A stretch of 64,000 nucleotides of DNA from Tabrizicola sp. (GTDB taxonomy: Bacteria > Pseudomonadota > Alphaproteobacteria > Rhodobacterales > Rhodobacteraceae): assembly GCF_030694085.1 (NCBI RefSeq), contig NZ_JAUXZE010000048.1, positions 98,283 to 162,282 on the forward strand, in the 5' to 3' direction. How positions within the stretch are numbered: position 1 is the first letter of the stretch; each line of letters begins with the position of its first letter. Below, piece after piece: positions 7,777 to 17,033 of the stretch. The notes beneath the pieces were generated by a model that was not told the DNA's origin, did no database searches, and was given only the letters and a program-made list of their open reading frames with translations. The position numbers were made by a program, and so were the translations under genes.

Positions 7777-8583
7777 CTAGTCGCGCACCAGCCGGAACCC
7801 CAGGTAATCTGGCGGCACACCCGCCGCGCAGCCGCCTGAACGGGCATCGCGGATGAAATCGATGACGAACGCACGGTGCTTGCCCTGCACCGCCCGGACC
7901 CCGCAGTAATCCGAGCTGGTGGCAATCGCTTTGCCGTCCCGGGTCAGCGTGCCGTTCTGAAAACATGTTTCAGTCCATTCCCAGACGTTGCCGGATATAT
8001 CGGCCACGCCCATCGAATTCGTCCCGAAATGGCCCATCGGATGCTGCTGCAGGTCAGCCTCGCCTCGCAATTCGACTTCGCGCCGGTAGCTGGCGATCCA
8101 GCGCCGCGAGGGGTCGGCACCGTTGGCGTCTTCCCCAAAACCGTCGTCAAAGCCGCGTTCCGCCGCCGCCCTAAGCCACTCGGCATCGGTCGGCAGGCGC
8201 CAGAGCTGCCCCGTCTCGTCAGACAGCCAGACGGCATAGGCGGTGGCGTCGGCATGGTTGACGTTGGTCTGAGCCGCCCCCGCCACGCCAGAAACCGGCG
8301 CGGCAGCGCAGGCACCTGCCGCCACGCATCGGGCATAGTCGGTCTCGGAGACATGGTGGGTCATGATTTCCAGCGTCGCCACATCGACCCGCTGCAAGGG
8401 GGCATCGACGATGCGGGTGCCCTGGCGGAATTCTCCTGCCGGGCGATAGTCCTGCGGGCCCGCCGGAATAAGGACGGTCTGGGGCGGGGCCACTGGCGGT
8501 CGTTGCATCGACGCGACAAGGATCGCCCCAGCCGTGCCGATGGCGACACCTGCCAGCAGCCCCAATGCCACACGACGTTTCAT
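7777..8583 (-). CDS. nirV: formylglycine-generating-enzyme-like protein NirV
   Basis: The ATG at 8583 has GGAGG upstream and gives 268 residues. The N-terminus is a single hydrophobic anchor or signal (about residues 6-26), followed by an FGE-sulfatase/SUMF1 domain. Typical blocks are L-P-T-D-A-E-W, SGNVWEWTE and the terminal L-G-F-R-L-V-R. NirV is the conserved neighbour of nirK in Rhodobacter and its exact role in denitrification is not settled. A strong terminator-like hairpin separates it from nirK. Confidence 0.9.
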   Translation of the reverse strand: MKRRVALGLLAGVAIGTAGAILVASMQRPPVAPPQTVLIPAGPQDYRPAGEFRQGTRIVDAPLQRVDVATLEIMTHHVSETDYARCVAAGACAAAPVSGVAGAAQTNVNHADATAYAVWLSDETGQLWRLPTDAEWLRAAAERGFDDGFGEDANGADPSRRWIASYRREVELRGEADLQQHPMGHFGTNSMGVADISGNVWEWTETCFQNGTLTRDGKAIATSSDYCGVRAVQGKHRAFVIDFIRDARSGGCAAGVPPDYLGFRLVRD

Positions 8584-8596
8584 TTCATCCTCCGGG

Positions 8597-8637
8597 AAAA
8601 AAGGGCGGAGTGGTCCGGGACGACAGACCACCCCGCC
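8597..8637 (-). terminator. terminator or attenuator between nirK and nirV
   Basis: On the minus strand a 12-bp stem (GGCGGGGTGGTC with GACCACTCCGCC, one G-U pair) and a ten-base loop are followed by CTTTTTT. It lies just upstream of the nirV ribosome binding site. Most nirK transcripts should therefore stop here, leaving nirV to readthrough. Confidence 0.8.
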
Positions 8638-8652
8638 AGCATGCGACCGCCG

Positions 8653-9801
8653 TTACGGCAGCGCGCTGCGTCCTTCGTGCAGGACGTCGTATTCCACCGG
8701 AGCCACGACCTGTTCCATCAGATCATTGTTCCAGGTGCCGCCGACGATCACATGCGCCGTCGCGCCCAGGTTCACCGCCTCGATCAGGTTGTGGTTGACG
8801 TAGGCGTAGACGCCCGGTTGCAGGAAGGTGTAAAGCGCCGCACCAGCCGATCCGCCGCGAATGAACCAGGTCTCCAGATCGCGTTCCGGCAGGTTGTTGA
8901 ACTTGCCGCTCTCCCAGACCAGATCGCCATGCCCGCCGATCAGGTGCGGACGGCTGTCCCGGTTGGCCTGGCTGTGGACGAAGAGCACGCGCTCGCCCTG
9001 CTCGGCCTCAAGCGCCTGGTCGCCCGTCAATGCCCCCACCCTGCCGTTGAAGACGACGTGGGACGGGATCAGCCGGTTCATCACCTCCAGCGTGTCGGAA
9101 TAGCTTTCGCCGGCATCCGCAAAGCGCAGGTAGGCGCCATCCGGGCCGCGCGGGATGTAGAAGTCATTCTCGCCGATGTAGTAGACCCGGTCATAGGACA
9201 CCGGATTGCCAAGATGATCCTTCAGCCCGTCCCGAGGCAGCACCATGATGCAGCCCGACATGCCCGACACCACATGCCAGGGGATCATCGGACCGCCCGG
9301 AGCGCAGTGATAGACGAACACCCCCGGCCGCGTCGCCTTGAACCGCAGCACCGCCTTTTCGCCGGGGTTGACCAGCGTCAGCGAACCACCACCCAAAGCG
9401 CCGGTAGCCGCGTGGAAGTCGATGTTGTGCTGCATCATGTTTTCGGGCGGGTTGAACAGGGTCAGTTCGACATAATCGCCCTCGTGCACCACCATCATCG
9501 GGCCGGGAACCGAGCCATTGAACGTCATGGCCTGCAGCCAGGCGTCCTCGTCCACCTGGATCTCCTTCTCGATGATCTTCATCTCGAATTCGATCACCGC
9601 AGGCCCGTCGCTGGCCACCTGTTCATGCGGGTGCACGAAGGGCGGCTTGACCAGCTTGACCTTGCGGCGGGGCAAGCTTGACAGATCGACCGGCGCGGCA
9701 GCCGAGGTGTCCATCACCTCCTCCGCCCCGGCGGTCTTGACGACAAACGGAGCAGCGGCAATCATCGCGGCCCCCATCAGTGCAGTGCGTCGCGTAAACA
9801 T
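8653..9801 (-). CDS. nirK: copper-containing nitrite reductase NirK
   Basis: The 382-residue precursor has a twin-arginine-like leader ([10 protein letters not shown]) cleaved near residue 26. Two cupredoxin domains follow. Type 1 copper ligands are His125, Cys166, His176 and Met181. The type 2 site uses His130, His165 and a C-terminal histidine in [10 protein letters not shown]. The enzyme reduces nitrite to NO in the periplasm, with pseudoazurin as probable donor. An FNR-type box lies 68.5 bp before the start. Confidence 0.97.
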   Translation of the reverse strand: MFTRRTALMGAAMIAAAPFVVKTAGAEEVMDTSAAAPVDLSSLPRRKVKLVKPPFVHPHEQVASDGPAVIEFEMKIIEKEIQVDEDAWLQAMTFNGSVPGPMMVVHEGDYVELTLFNPPENMMQHNIDFHAATGALGGGSLTLVNPGEKAVLRFKATRPGVFVYHCAPGGPMIPWHVVSGMSGCIMVLPRDGLKDHLGNPVSYDRVYYIGENDFYIPRGPDGAYLRFADAGESYSDTLEVMNRLIPSHVVFNGRVGALTGDQALEAEQGERVLFVHSQANRDSRPHLIGGHGDLVWESGKFNNLPERDLETWFIRGGSAGAALYTFLQPGVYAYVNHNLIEAVNLGATAHVIVGGTWNNDLMEQVVAPVEYDVLHEGRSALP

Positions 9802-9862
9802 CGAGCTTCCCTCATCTGTGTGTCAGTTGAGGCGAGTTTAGCCCTATGTCCGAACGCCTTCG

Positions 9863-9876
9863 TTGTCCTGCAACAA
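9863..9876. promoter_or_regulatory. NnrR-type box upstream of nirK
   Basis: TTGTCCTGCAACAA keeps TTG-N8-CAA and lies with its centre 68.5 bp before the nirK ATG. The minus-strand hexamer TAAACT at 9835-9840 is at the expected -10 position for class II activation. The spacing matches the boxes before norC and pseudoazurin. Confidence 0.75.
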
Positions 9877-9938
9877 CGTGCGTCGCCGATACCGGCCCCC
9901 CATGACAAGTTCTGTGGCTATCGCAGGTGTGGTGACGA

Positions 9939-9967
9939 CCCGCGCGACCGGGGACAGGTCGCGCGGG
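9939..9967. terminator. strong hairpin after nasA
   Basis: An 11-bp perfect stem CCCGCGCGACC/GGTCGCGCGGG with a seven-base loop lies 22 bp past the nasA stop. No T-run follows, so it may be a transcript-end stabiliser rather than a classical intrinsic terminator. Confidence 0.5.
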
Positions 9968-9988
9968 GTAACGTTATGACGAAGGTAG

Positions 9989-12637
9989 CTATTCTGCTGC
10001 CTCACGGCATCTGAACCGGGTGATCAGACCCGCAAGTTCGGGCCGACACGACCCGCAGGACGTTCCTGCGCCAAGCGCTTCTCCCAAAGCCGCTACCGTC
10101 AGCGCGCGCCCCGTCGCAATGGCCTGGCAGATTGTGTTCCGCCCGACGTTCATGCAGGCGCAGACCGTCGGCCCCGCGTCGACGACCCCGCCCCGCGCGC
10201 GTCCCGCCAGAGCGTCATTCGCATCGCCGCCTTGTTCCAGCAGGGCAATCACCATGTCGCGGGCCAGCTCGACCGGGTCTGGCCCGACGAACAAAGCTGC
10301 CACCAGACGCCCGTCCCGGTGGAAGGCGACCCGCGACATGCCGCGGGCCTGATCTGTCATCGATACCGAACCGCAGTCGGCCAGGGCGAACAGCTTGCGC
10401 GCCTGCGACACCCAGTCATCCGGCGCGACAGTCCCGGCCAGTTCGGCCCGCCATCCGCCATGAATCCGCGCCTTGGCCCAATAGCCGCAGTCCGGGATGA
10501 AATCGCCCGCCGACACCGCAAAACCGTACCAGCCGGCAGGATACTTGCGCAGGGCGACCGTGCTTGCCTTGCTGTCGGGTTGGCCCGACAGAGGGTCCGG
10601 GTTGGCGGCCACCAGAGCATCGACCCGCCCCGTCGGAGCCGTCTCTCCTGTCCAGTGGATCGGGGCGAAGGGGTGTCCAGGGGCGACGCGATCCGTCACG
10701 AGGACACGCAGAATGGCGCGCCCAAGGTCATTCGTCGCCTCGACCAGGTCGGCGGTGCGCAGCCCCAGAGGTTCGGCATCGCTCGGGTGAAGCTCAAGGA
10801 ATGGCTCGGCCAGATGCGACGACAGACGGGGGCTTTTCGCCGTCCGTGTCATCGTATGCCACTGGTCACGGATGCGGCCCGTGTTCAGCCGGACTCCATC
10901 CGGTTGCGATACCGTTGGCGCCTGAACCGCCAGCATCCGGCCCTTGCCGTCCGGCGTATGGAACTGGCCATCGCCGAAGAACCGCCCACCCCGACGACGT
11001 GGCGTTGCGGGCCACAGGAACGGCGCCAGCGCGTCGTAGCGGGCAGGGTCGATCGACGCGTGGTCAGAGATGTCGAAGTCCAGGCCGAACGCACCGGCCA
11101 CGCCGGAAAGTGCTGCATGTTCGGCAAAGATTTCGGCGGGCGTTTCCCAGCCGAACGCCTGGCCCCACCCCATTCGTCCCGCCACCTCGGCCAGGATGCG
11201 CCAGTCATCGCGCGCTTGCCCCGGCACTGGCAAGGCGGCGCGCTGTCGGCTGATCCGGCGTTCGGAGTTGGTCACCGTGCCCGATTTTTCTGCCCAGGCC
11301 GTCGCCGGAAGCAGCACATGCGCAAGGCGGGCGGTGTCGGTCCTGGCCGTGATGTCCTGCACCACGACGAACGGACAGCCGCGCAACGCCTCGGCGACCA
11401 GATCAGCCTCGGGCATCGAAACGACCGGGTTGGTGTGGATGATCCAGATCGCCTTGATCCGGCCATCCGCGACCGCACGGAACATGTCGACGGCCTTCAG
11501 ACCGGGCGTTTCCGCGATGCCGGGTGCGTTCCAGAACGCTTGCACGGCAGCGCGGTGCTGCGGGTTCTCGATCTCCATGTGACAGGCCAGCATGTTCGCC
11601 AGCCCACCGACCTCGCGCCCGCCCATCGCGTTTGGCTGGCCCGTCACGCTGAACGGCCCCATTCCCGGTCGCCCGATGCGGCCCGTCGCGAGGTGGCAGT
11701 TCAGGATCGCATTCACCTTGTCCGTCCCGTGCGAGGACTGGTTCACGCCCTGGCTGTAGACGGTGATCACTTTCTCGGTTCCGCACCACAGGTCGACGAA
11801 CGCGCGCAGGTCACCGTCGGACAGCCCCGTCCCGGAGGCGTCCGTTGCCCGCGCCGCAGCGAAGGCAGCTTCGGCCCCGGTGACATGCGCCAGAAACGCC
11901 GGATCGCCGCAGCCCTTCGCCTCGATCCCGGCCAGAAGCGCATTGAACACCGCCACGTCCCCACCCGGAGCGATTGCCAGATGCAGGTCGGCAATCTCGC
12001 AAGTAGCCGTGCGGCGGGGGTCGATGACGACGACCTTCATGCCCGGACGGGCGGCCTTTGCCGCCGACAGCCTCTGGTAAAGGACCGGGTGGCACCAGGC
12101 CAGGTTCGACCCCACCAGCACCACGAGGTCGGCCAGTTCCAGGTCCTCATACTGTCCGGGCACGGTGTCCGTTCCGAAGGCCCGCCGATGGCCCGCCACG
12201 CTGGAGGCCATGCACAGGCGCGAGTTGGTGTCGATGTTGGCGGTGCCCCAGAACCCCTTCGCCAGCTTGTTGGCGACATAGTAATCTTCGGTCAGCAACT
12301 GGCCCGAGACATAAAGCGCCACCGCATCCGGCCCATGTTCGGCAATCGTCCGGGCGAACCGCTTGGCCACCACACCCAGCGCCGCGTCCCAGCCCACCTC
12401 TTGCCCGAAGACGCGCGGTGTCAAAAGCCGCTCCTCAAGCCCCACCGTCTCACCCAGTGCCGTGCCTTTCGAGCAGAGCCGACCGTAATTCGCCGGATGC
12501 ATCGGGTCGCCCTTCACCGACAGGCCCCCCGCCCCGTCGGGCGTCAGGATCACCCCGCAGCCCACCCCACAGTAGGGACAGGTGGATCGGACGGATGGAC
12601 CTTCCCCGCGGGGAAGGTTAGGGGGGACTGCGGTCAT
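9989..12637 (-). CDS. nasA: assimilatory nitrate reductase catalytic subunit
   Basis: This molybdopterin oxidoreductase has 882 residues. The N-terminal [4Fe-4S] ligands are C20, C23, C27 and C55 (CPYCGVGCG, CSKG). The middle is the Mo-bis-MGD fold, and a C-terminal BFD-like [2Fe-2S] domain (CACMNVG, SCGSC) is typical of NasA/NasC. It reduces nitrate to nitrite in the cytoplasm, feeding NirBD. The start overlaps the nirD stop (ATGA). Residues 7-12 (NLPRGE) are encoded by an inserted-looking 18-bp palindrome at 12600-12617, giving a longer N-terminus than I expect. Confidence 0.94.
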   Translation of the reverse strand: MTAVPPNLPRGEGPSVRSTCPYCGVGCGVILTPDGAGGLSVKGDPMHPANYGRLCSKGTALGETVGLEERLLTPRVFGQEVGWDAALGVVAKRFARTIAEHGPDAVALYVSGQLLTEDYYVANKLAKGFWGTANIDTNSRLCMASSVAGHRRAFGTDTVPGQYEDLELADLVVLVGSNLAWCHPVLYQRLSAAKAARPGMKVVVIDPRRTATCEIADLHLAIAPGGDVAVFNALLAGIEAKGCGDPAFLAHVTGAEAAFAAARATDASGTGLSDGDLRAFVDLWCGTEKVITVYSQGVNQSSHGTDKVNAILNCHLATGRIGRPGMGPFSVTGQPNAMGGREVGGLANMLACHMEIENPQHRAAVQAFWNAPGIAETPGLKAVDMFRAVADGRIKAIWIIHTNPVVSMPEADLVAEALRGCPFVVVQDITARTDTARLAHVLLPATAWAEKSGTVTNSERRISRQRAALPVPGQARDDWRILAEVAGRMGWGQAFGWETPAEIFAEHAALSGVAGAFGLDFDISDHASIDPARYDALAPFLWPATPRRRGGRFFGDGQFHTPDGKGRMLAVQAPTVSQPDGVRLNTGRIRDQWHTMTRTAKSPRLSSHLAEPFLELHPSDAEPLGLRTADLVEATNDLGRAILRVLVTDRVAPGHPFAPIHWTGETAPTGRVDALVAANPDPLSGQPDSKASTVALRKYPAGWYGFAVSAGDFIPDCGYWAKARIHGGWRAELAGTVAPDDWVSQARKLFALADCGSVSMTDQARGMSRVAFHRDGRLVAALFVGPDPVELARDMVIALLEQGGDANDALAGRARGGVVDAGPTVCACMNVGRNTICQAIATGRALTVAALGEALGAGTSCGSCRPELAGLITRFRCREAAE
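12600..12617. repeat. perfect 18-bp palindrome inside the nasA 5' end
   Basis: CCTTCCCCGCGGGGAAGG is a perfect palindrome near the start of nasA, translated in frame as L-P-R-G-E. A 16-bp copy of its core (CTTCCCCGCGGGGAAG) occurs at 51539-51554 inside the aromatic acid-CoA ligase gene, also reading LPRGE. It may be a small dispersed palindromic element. Confidence 0.6.
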
Positions 12638-12969
12638 GCCGCCGACCTTTGGCGCAGGCGGGTCGCGTCCAGAAACACCCGTCCGCCTTCGGTCCGTGCC
12701 GCGAACGTGCGCACCGCTCCCTCATCCGCGCCTTGCGCGACGCCAGTGGACAGATCGAACACCCAGGCATGCAGGGGGCAGGTGACCGAGGTGCCGTGGA
12801 CGATGCCTTCCGACAACGGCCCGCCCTTGTGCGGGCAGCGGTCCTCCAACGCAAAGACCTGGTCGTCGGCGGTGCGGAACACTGCCACGCACCCGGCATC
12901 CGTCTTGACCACCCGCGCGCCTTGGCGGGGAATGTCATCCAGTGCGGCAATGTCGATCATGGCGGTCAT
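12634..12969 (-). CDS. nirD: nitrite reductase small subunit (Rieske-type)
   Basis: The 111-residue protein has the Rieske [2Fe-2S] pattern C-P-H-K-G-G ... C-P-L-H-A-W. NirD is the small subunit of the NADH-dependent assimilatory nitrite reductase. It overlaps nirB upstream and nasA downstream by four bases each, so the three proteins are translated as a coupled block. Confidence 0.93.
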   Translation of the reverse strand: MTAMIDIAALDDIPRQGARVVKTDAGCVAVFRTADDQVFALEDRCPHKGGPLSEGIVHGTSVTCPLHAWVFDLSTGVAQGADEGAVRTFAARTEGGRVFLDATRLRQRSAA

Positions 12970-15389
12970 TCGGCGGCCCTCAGGGTCAGGTCGGCGATGG
13001 GGGCCCAGTCGGACGGGCGTTCGGCGAGTTCGGCCCAGGGGTCGGTCTGGTAGACCGACTGGCTTTGCATGAAGCGGTCATAAAGGGCGCGCCGCGTCTC
13101 AAGGTCCATGATCTGCGCCTTGCACCAGTCGAGGCCGACCTTTGCGACCCATTTGTAGATCCGGTGCAGGTAGCGGGCGTTCTCGCGGTAAAGCTGGACG
13201 AAGGCCGCGATGACCTCCATCGCCTCCTCTTCGGTCGGCACCGCGCACAGAAGCTCGGTCTCCTTCACATCCATCCCCGCCGCGCCCGCGACGCTGATCT
13301 GGTAGCCACTGTCGACGCAGACCACGCCGATATCCTTGCATGTCGCTTCCGCGCAGTTCCGGGGGCACCCCGAGACGCCCAGCTTGACCTTGGCGGGGGT
13401 CCATGACCCCCAAAGGAGCTTCTCCAGCTTGATCCCGAGGCCCGTGGAATCCTGCGTCCCGAAGCGGCAGAACTCTTTGCCGACACAGGTCTTCACCGTC
13501 CGCAGGCCCTTGGCATAGGCATGACCGCTGACCATGCCAGCTTCATTGAAGTCGGCCCAGATCGCGGGCAGGTCTTCCTTCCTTACGCCCAAAAGGTCGA
13601 TCCGCTGCCCGCCCGTGACCTTGATCATCGGCACCGCATATCGGTCAGCCGCATCGGCAATCGCGCGCAACTCGGCCGAAGTCGTCACCCCGCCCCACAT
13701 GCGCGGCACCACCGAATAGGTCCCGTCCTTCTGGATATTCGCGTGGTTGCGTTCGTTCACAAACCGCGACTGCCGGTCATCGGCGTAGTCCAGAGTCCAG
13801 TCCGACAAGAGGTAGTAGTTCAACGCCGGCCGGCACGAGGCGCAGCCCCCGACCGTCTTCCAGCCCAGGTTCTGCATCACTGCCGGGATCGACTTGAGGC
13901 CCTGAGCCTTGATCAGCCGCCGGACGTCTTCATGCGTGTGGTCGGTGCATCTGCACATCGGCGGGTTGGCGTTGGCCTGGAAGCCGTCGCCCAGCGTCAG
14001 CGCCATCACCTTTTCGACCAGCCCGGTGCAGGTGCCACAGCTTGAGCTGGCCTTGGTCGTGGCCCGAACCATATCCAGCGTCACCGCGCCGCCCTGAACC
14101 GCCGCCGTTATCTTCGATTTGCAGACGCCGTTGCAGCCACAGATTTCCGCCTCAGGCGGCAAGGCTGCAACGGCTGCCAGAGGGTCCGCCTGGGCACCTC
14201 CCGCGAAGGCCGGGCCGAAGATCAGCGTCTCCCGCATCGCGCTGACGTCCTCTCCAGACTTGATCTTGTCGAAGAACCAGGCGCCGTCGGCGGTATCGCC
14301 ATACATGACTGCTCCGACAAGTTTTTCGCCCTCCAGCACCAGCCGCTTGTAGACCCCGCGCCCCGGATCGCGGAACACGATGTCCTCACGCCCCGGTGCA
14401 TCGGCAAAGTCGCCCGCACTGAAGAGGTCCACGCCCGTGACCTTCAGCTTGGTCGCGGTCTGCACCGGCTTGAACGCGGCCTCCTGCCCCATCAGCGTTG
14501 CGGCCAGCACCTTGGCCTGGTCGTAAAGCGGGGCCACCAGCCCGAAGAGCTGTTTGTCATGCTCCACACATTCGCCCAGCGCATAGATCGCCCGGTCACT
14601 GGTCTGCATCTGGTCGTTGACCACAACCCCGCGCCCGACCTCCAGATGCGCGTCGGTGGCAATGCGGGTTTCGGGGCGGATGCCGACGGCCATGCAGACA
14701 AGGTCGGCGTCATGGACCGTGCCGTCCTCCAAAAGCACCGCCTCGACCCGGTCGGTCCCAAGGATCGCCTTCGTCGCGCCCTTGCAATGGATGCGGATAC
14801 CCCGGCGTTCCAGGTCCTTCTGCAAGAGATACCCGGCCGAGGGGTCAAGCTGCCGCTCCATCAGGTGACCCATCAGGTGAATGACGGTGACCTCTGCCCC
14901 CCGCGCCGCCATCCCTGCCGCCGCTTCCAGACCCAGAAGCCCGCCACCGATCACCACAGCCTTCGCGCCGGGTTTTGACACCGCAATCATCGCATTGGTG
15001 TCTTCCAGATCGCGGTAGGTGCAGACACCGGGCAAGTCCTTCCCCGCCACCGGGATGATGAAGGGCGCCGAGCCGGTTGCGATGACCAGCGCATCATAGG
15101 GCGTCTCGCCGGTCTTGCTGACGACAACCTTCCGCTCGCGGTCGATCTTGGTCACATGCTCGCCGAAATGGCACTGCACCCCATGCGCCACATACCAGGC
15201 GTCGTCATGGGTGACGATCTCGGCATAGGTCTTCTCGCCCGACAGGACCGGCGACAGCATTAGCCGGTTGTAGTTCCCGCGCGGCTCGCCGTTGAAGAGG
15301 GTGACCCGACCGGCGAAGCCCGCCTCGAACAAGGTCTCCAACATCCGGCCACTGGCCATTCCGGCCCCGATGACAACCAACCGCATCAT
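12966..15389 (-). CDS. nirB: NADH-dependent nitrite reductase large subunit
   Basis: I choose the first ATG of an ATGATG pair at 15389, because it overlaps the stop of the ABC ATPase gene. The 807-residue protein begins with an FAD/NAD(P) oxidoreductase domain (VVIGAGMASG). Two BFD-like [2Fe-2S] segments follow (CGCNGVCKS, SCGTCTG and CRCTDHTHED, CASCRP), then the sirohaem/[4Fe-4S] domain with CVGKEFC and GVSGCPRNCAEATC. It reduces nitrite to ammonium in the cytoplasm together with NirD. Confidence 0.95.
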   Translation of the reverse strand: MMRLVVIGAGMASGRMLETLFEAGFAGRVTLFNGEPRGNYNRLMLSPVLSGEKTYAEIVTHDDAWYVAHGVQCHFGEHVTKIDRERKVVVSKTGETPYDALVIATGSAPFIIPVAGKDLPGVCTYRDLEDTNAMIAVSKPGAKAVVIGGGLLGLEAAAGMAARGAEVTVIHLMGHLMERQLDPSAGYLLQKDLERRGIRIHCKGATKAILGTDRVEAVLLEDGTVHDADLVCMAVGIRPETRIATDAHLEVGRGVVVNDQMQTSDRAIYALGECVEHDKQLFGLVAPLYDQAKVLAATLMGQEAAFKPVQTATKLKVTGVDLFSAGDFADAPGREDIVFRDPGRGVYKRLVLEGEKLVGAVMYGDTADGAWFFDKIKSGEDVSAMRETLIFGPAFAGGAQADPLAAVAALPPEAEICGCNGVCKSKITAAVQGGAVTLDMVRATTKASSSCGTCTGLVEKVMALTLGDGFQANANPPMCRCTDHTHEDVRRLIKAQGLKSIPAVMQNLGWKTVGGCASCRPALNYYLLSDWTLDYADDRQSRFVNERNHANIQKDGTYSVVPRMWGGVTTSAELRAIADAADRYAVPMIKVTGGQRIDLLGVRKEDLPAIWADFNEAGMVSGHAYAKGLRTVKTCVGKEFCRFGTQDSTGLGIKLEKLLWGSWTPAKVKLGVSGCPRNCAEATCKDIGVVCVDSGYQISVAGAAGMDVKETELLCAVPTEEEAMEVIAAFVQLYRENARYLHRIYKWVAKVGLDWCKAQIMDLETRRALYDRFMQSQSVYQTDPWAELAERPSDWAPIADLTLRAAE

Positions 15390-17029
15390 GCCGCGTCCTT
15401 TTTCTTGTGCCCGTGCTCGTACTCTTCCAAGAAGCCCAGAACCTCGGCGCGGTAGTGCCAATAGTCAGGGTGATCCAGAAGCGCGCGGCGGGTGCGGGGG
15501 CGGGGAAGCTTGACCTCGGTCACCTTGCCGATGGTCGCCTCCGGGCCGTTGGTCATCATCACCACGCGGTCCGCCAGAAGGATCGCCTCGTCCACGTCAT
15601 GCGTGACGCAGATCGCGGTGACTTGCGTGCGCGACCAGACCTCCATCAGCACTTCCTGCAACTCCCAGCGGGTCAGGCTGTCCAGCATCCCGAAGGGTTC
15701 ATCCAGGAGGAGAAGCTTCGGCGACAGGGCAAAGGCCCGCGCGATGCCGACCCGCTGCTTCATCCCGTTCGACATCTCGGCGGCAGGCTTGTGCATGGCC
15801 TCAGCAAGGCCCACCCGTTCAAGGTAGTATTCCACCACATCCTGCCGTTCGGCCTGGGTGGCCTTGGGGTAGACGCGGTCCACGCCTATGGCGACGTTTT
15901 CGCGGGCGGTCAGCCAGGGAAACAGGCTGGGCGACTGAAAGACCACCGCGCGTTCCGGGTCGGCCCCTTCGACGTGGAGACCATCCAGCTTGATTGCACC
16001 CTTCGAGATGTCGTTGAGGCCAGCCGCCATCGTCAGCACGGTGGACTTGCCGCAGCCGGAATGGCCGATCAGGCTGACAAACTCGCCCTTCTTCAAGGTC
16101 AGGTTGAAGTCCTTGACCACAGTCAAAGGTCCCTTCGGCGTGGCGTAGACCTTGTGCAGTTGGGAAAATTGCAGATAGCGGTCGTCGGTAAAGCTTTTCG
16201 CGGCCTGCGCATAGGCGCGCGGCAAGGCGTGGCGCGGGGTGACGGCGGGCAGCAGGCGAGACCCCTCGACCTTTCCCTTGATTCCCACGTCCATCAGGTA
16301 GGCCGTCACGTCGGCCCGCAGGGTCTTGAAGGCCGGATCGTCGTTCATCGCCGAACGGTCTCGAGGTCGGGGAAGATTGACCTGGAACATGGCACCAAGG
16401 GTTCCGTCGGGGTTCAGGCACAGGATACGGTCGGCCAGCACCAACGCCTCATCGACGTCATTGGTGACCAGCACGACGGTCCGCTTTTCGGCGGCCCAGA
16501 TCGCCTCGATCTCGGTTGCCACATTGGCCCGTGTCAATGCATCCAGCGCCGACAGGGGTTCGTCCATCAACAGGACCTCGGGCTGCATCGCCAGCGCGCG
16601 GGCCACGGCAACCCGCTGGCGCATGCCCCCCGACAGTTCGGCCGGGCGGCGGTCGGCGGCATGGCCCAGCCCCACCATCCCGATATACTTCGCCACCAGC
16701 GCGGCACGTTCGGCGCGTGAGCCCTTCGACACCGCATCCACCGCCAGCGCGATGTTGCCCGCCACCGTAAGCCACGGCATCAGCGCGTAGGACTGGAAGA
16801 CCAGCCCCCGTTCCGGCCCCGGCCCGGTCACAGGGGCGCCCCGAAACAGGACCTCGCCCGCGTCGGGCAATTCCAGCCCGGCCAGAAGGTTGATCAGCGT
16901 GGTCTTGCCGGTCCCGGAAAAGCCCAGCACCGCCAGGAACTCCCCCTCTGCGACCGACAGGTTCAACCGCTTCAGGACTGGCGTCTCGCCATACCCCTTC
17001 GACACGCCCTTGAATTCAAGGATGCTCAT
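15386..17029 (-). CDS. nitrate ABC transporter, fused double ATPase (NrtC/NrtD-like)
   Basis: The 547-residue protein contains two complete ABC ATPase domains. The first has Walker A GFSGTGKTT near residue 36, signature LSGGMRQRV and Walker B LLMDEP. The second has GHSGCGKST, a degenerate signature MSNGMKQRV and LLLDEP. Cyanobacterial nitrate importers use two separate ATPases, NrtC and NrtD; here one chain supplies both nucleotide sites. There is no C-terminal NrtA-like sensor domain as in NrtC. It lies between nrtB and nirB. Confidence 0.9.
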   Translation of the reverse strand: MSILEFKGVSKGYGETPVLKRLNLSVAEGEFLAVLGFSGTGKTTLINLLAGLELPDAGEVLFRGAPVTGPGPERGLVFQSYALMPWLTVAGNIALAVDAVSKGSRAERAALVAKYIGMVGLGHAADRRPAELSGGMRQRVAVARALAMQPEVLLMDEPLSALDALTRANVATEIEAIWAAEKRTVVLVTNDVDEALVLADRILCLNPDGTLGAMFQVNLPRPRDRSAMNDDPAFKTLRADVTAYLMDVGIKGKVEGSRLLPAVTPRHALPRAYAQAAKSFTDDRYLQFSQLHKVYATPKGPLTVVKDFNLTLKKGEFVSLIGHSGCGKSTVLTMAAGLNDISKGAIKLDGLHVEGADPERAVVFQSPSLFPWLTARENVAIGVDRVYPKATQAERQDVVEYYLERVGLAEAMHKPAAEMSNGMKQRVGIARAFALSPKLLLLDEPFGMLDSLTRWELQEVLMEVWSRTQVTAICVTHDVDEAILLADRVVMMTNGPEATIGKVTEVKLPRPRTRRALLDHPDYWHYRAEVLGFLEEYEHGHKKKDAA

Positions 17030-17033
17030 CGCG

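Noticed and set aside
7876..9681. A 601-codon open frame on the plus strand across nirV and nirK
   Set aside because: It is antisense to two well-supported genes and its composition is that of a shadow frame.
10232..13072. A 946-codon open frame on the plus strand across nasA and nirD
   Set aside because: It is antisense to genes with full sets of iron-sulfur motifs. It is a GC-skew shadow frame, arginine- and proline-rich with no recognisable domain.
15407..16720. A 437-codon open frame opposite the double ATPase gene
   Set aside because: It lies entirely antisense to a gene with two complete ABC ATPase domains and has no domain of its own.
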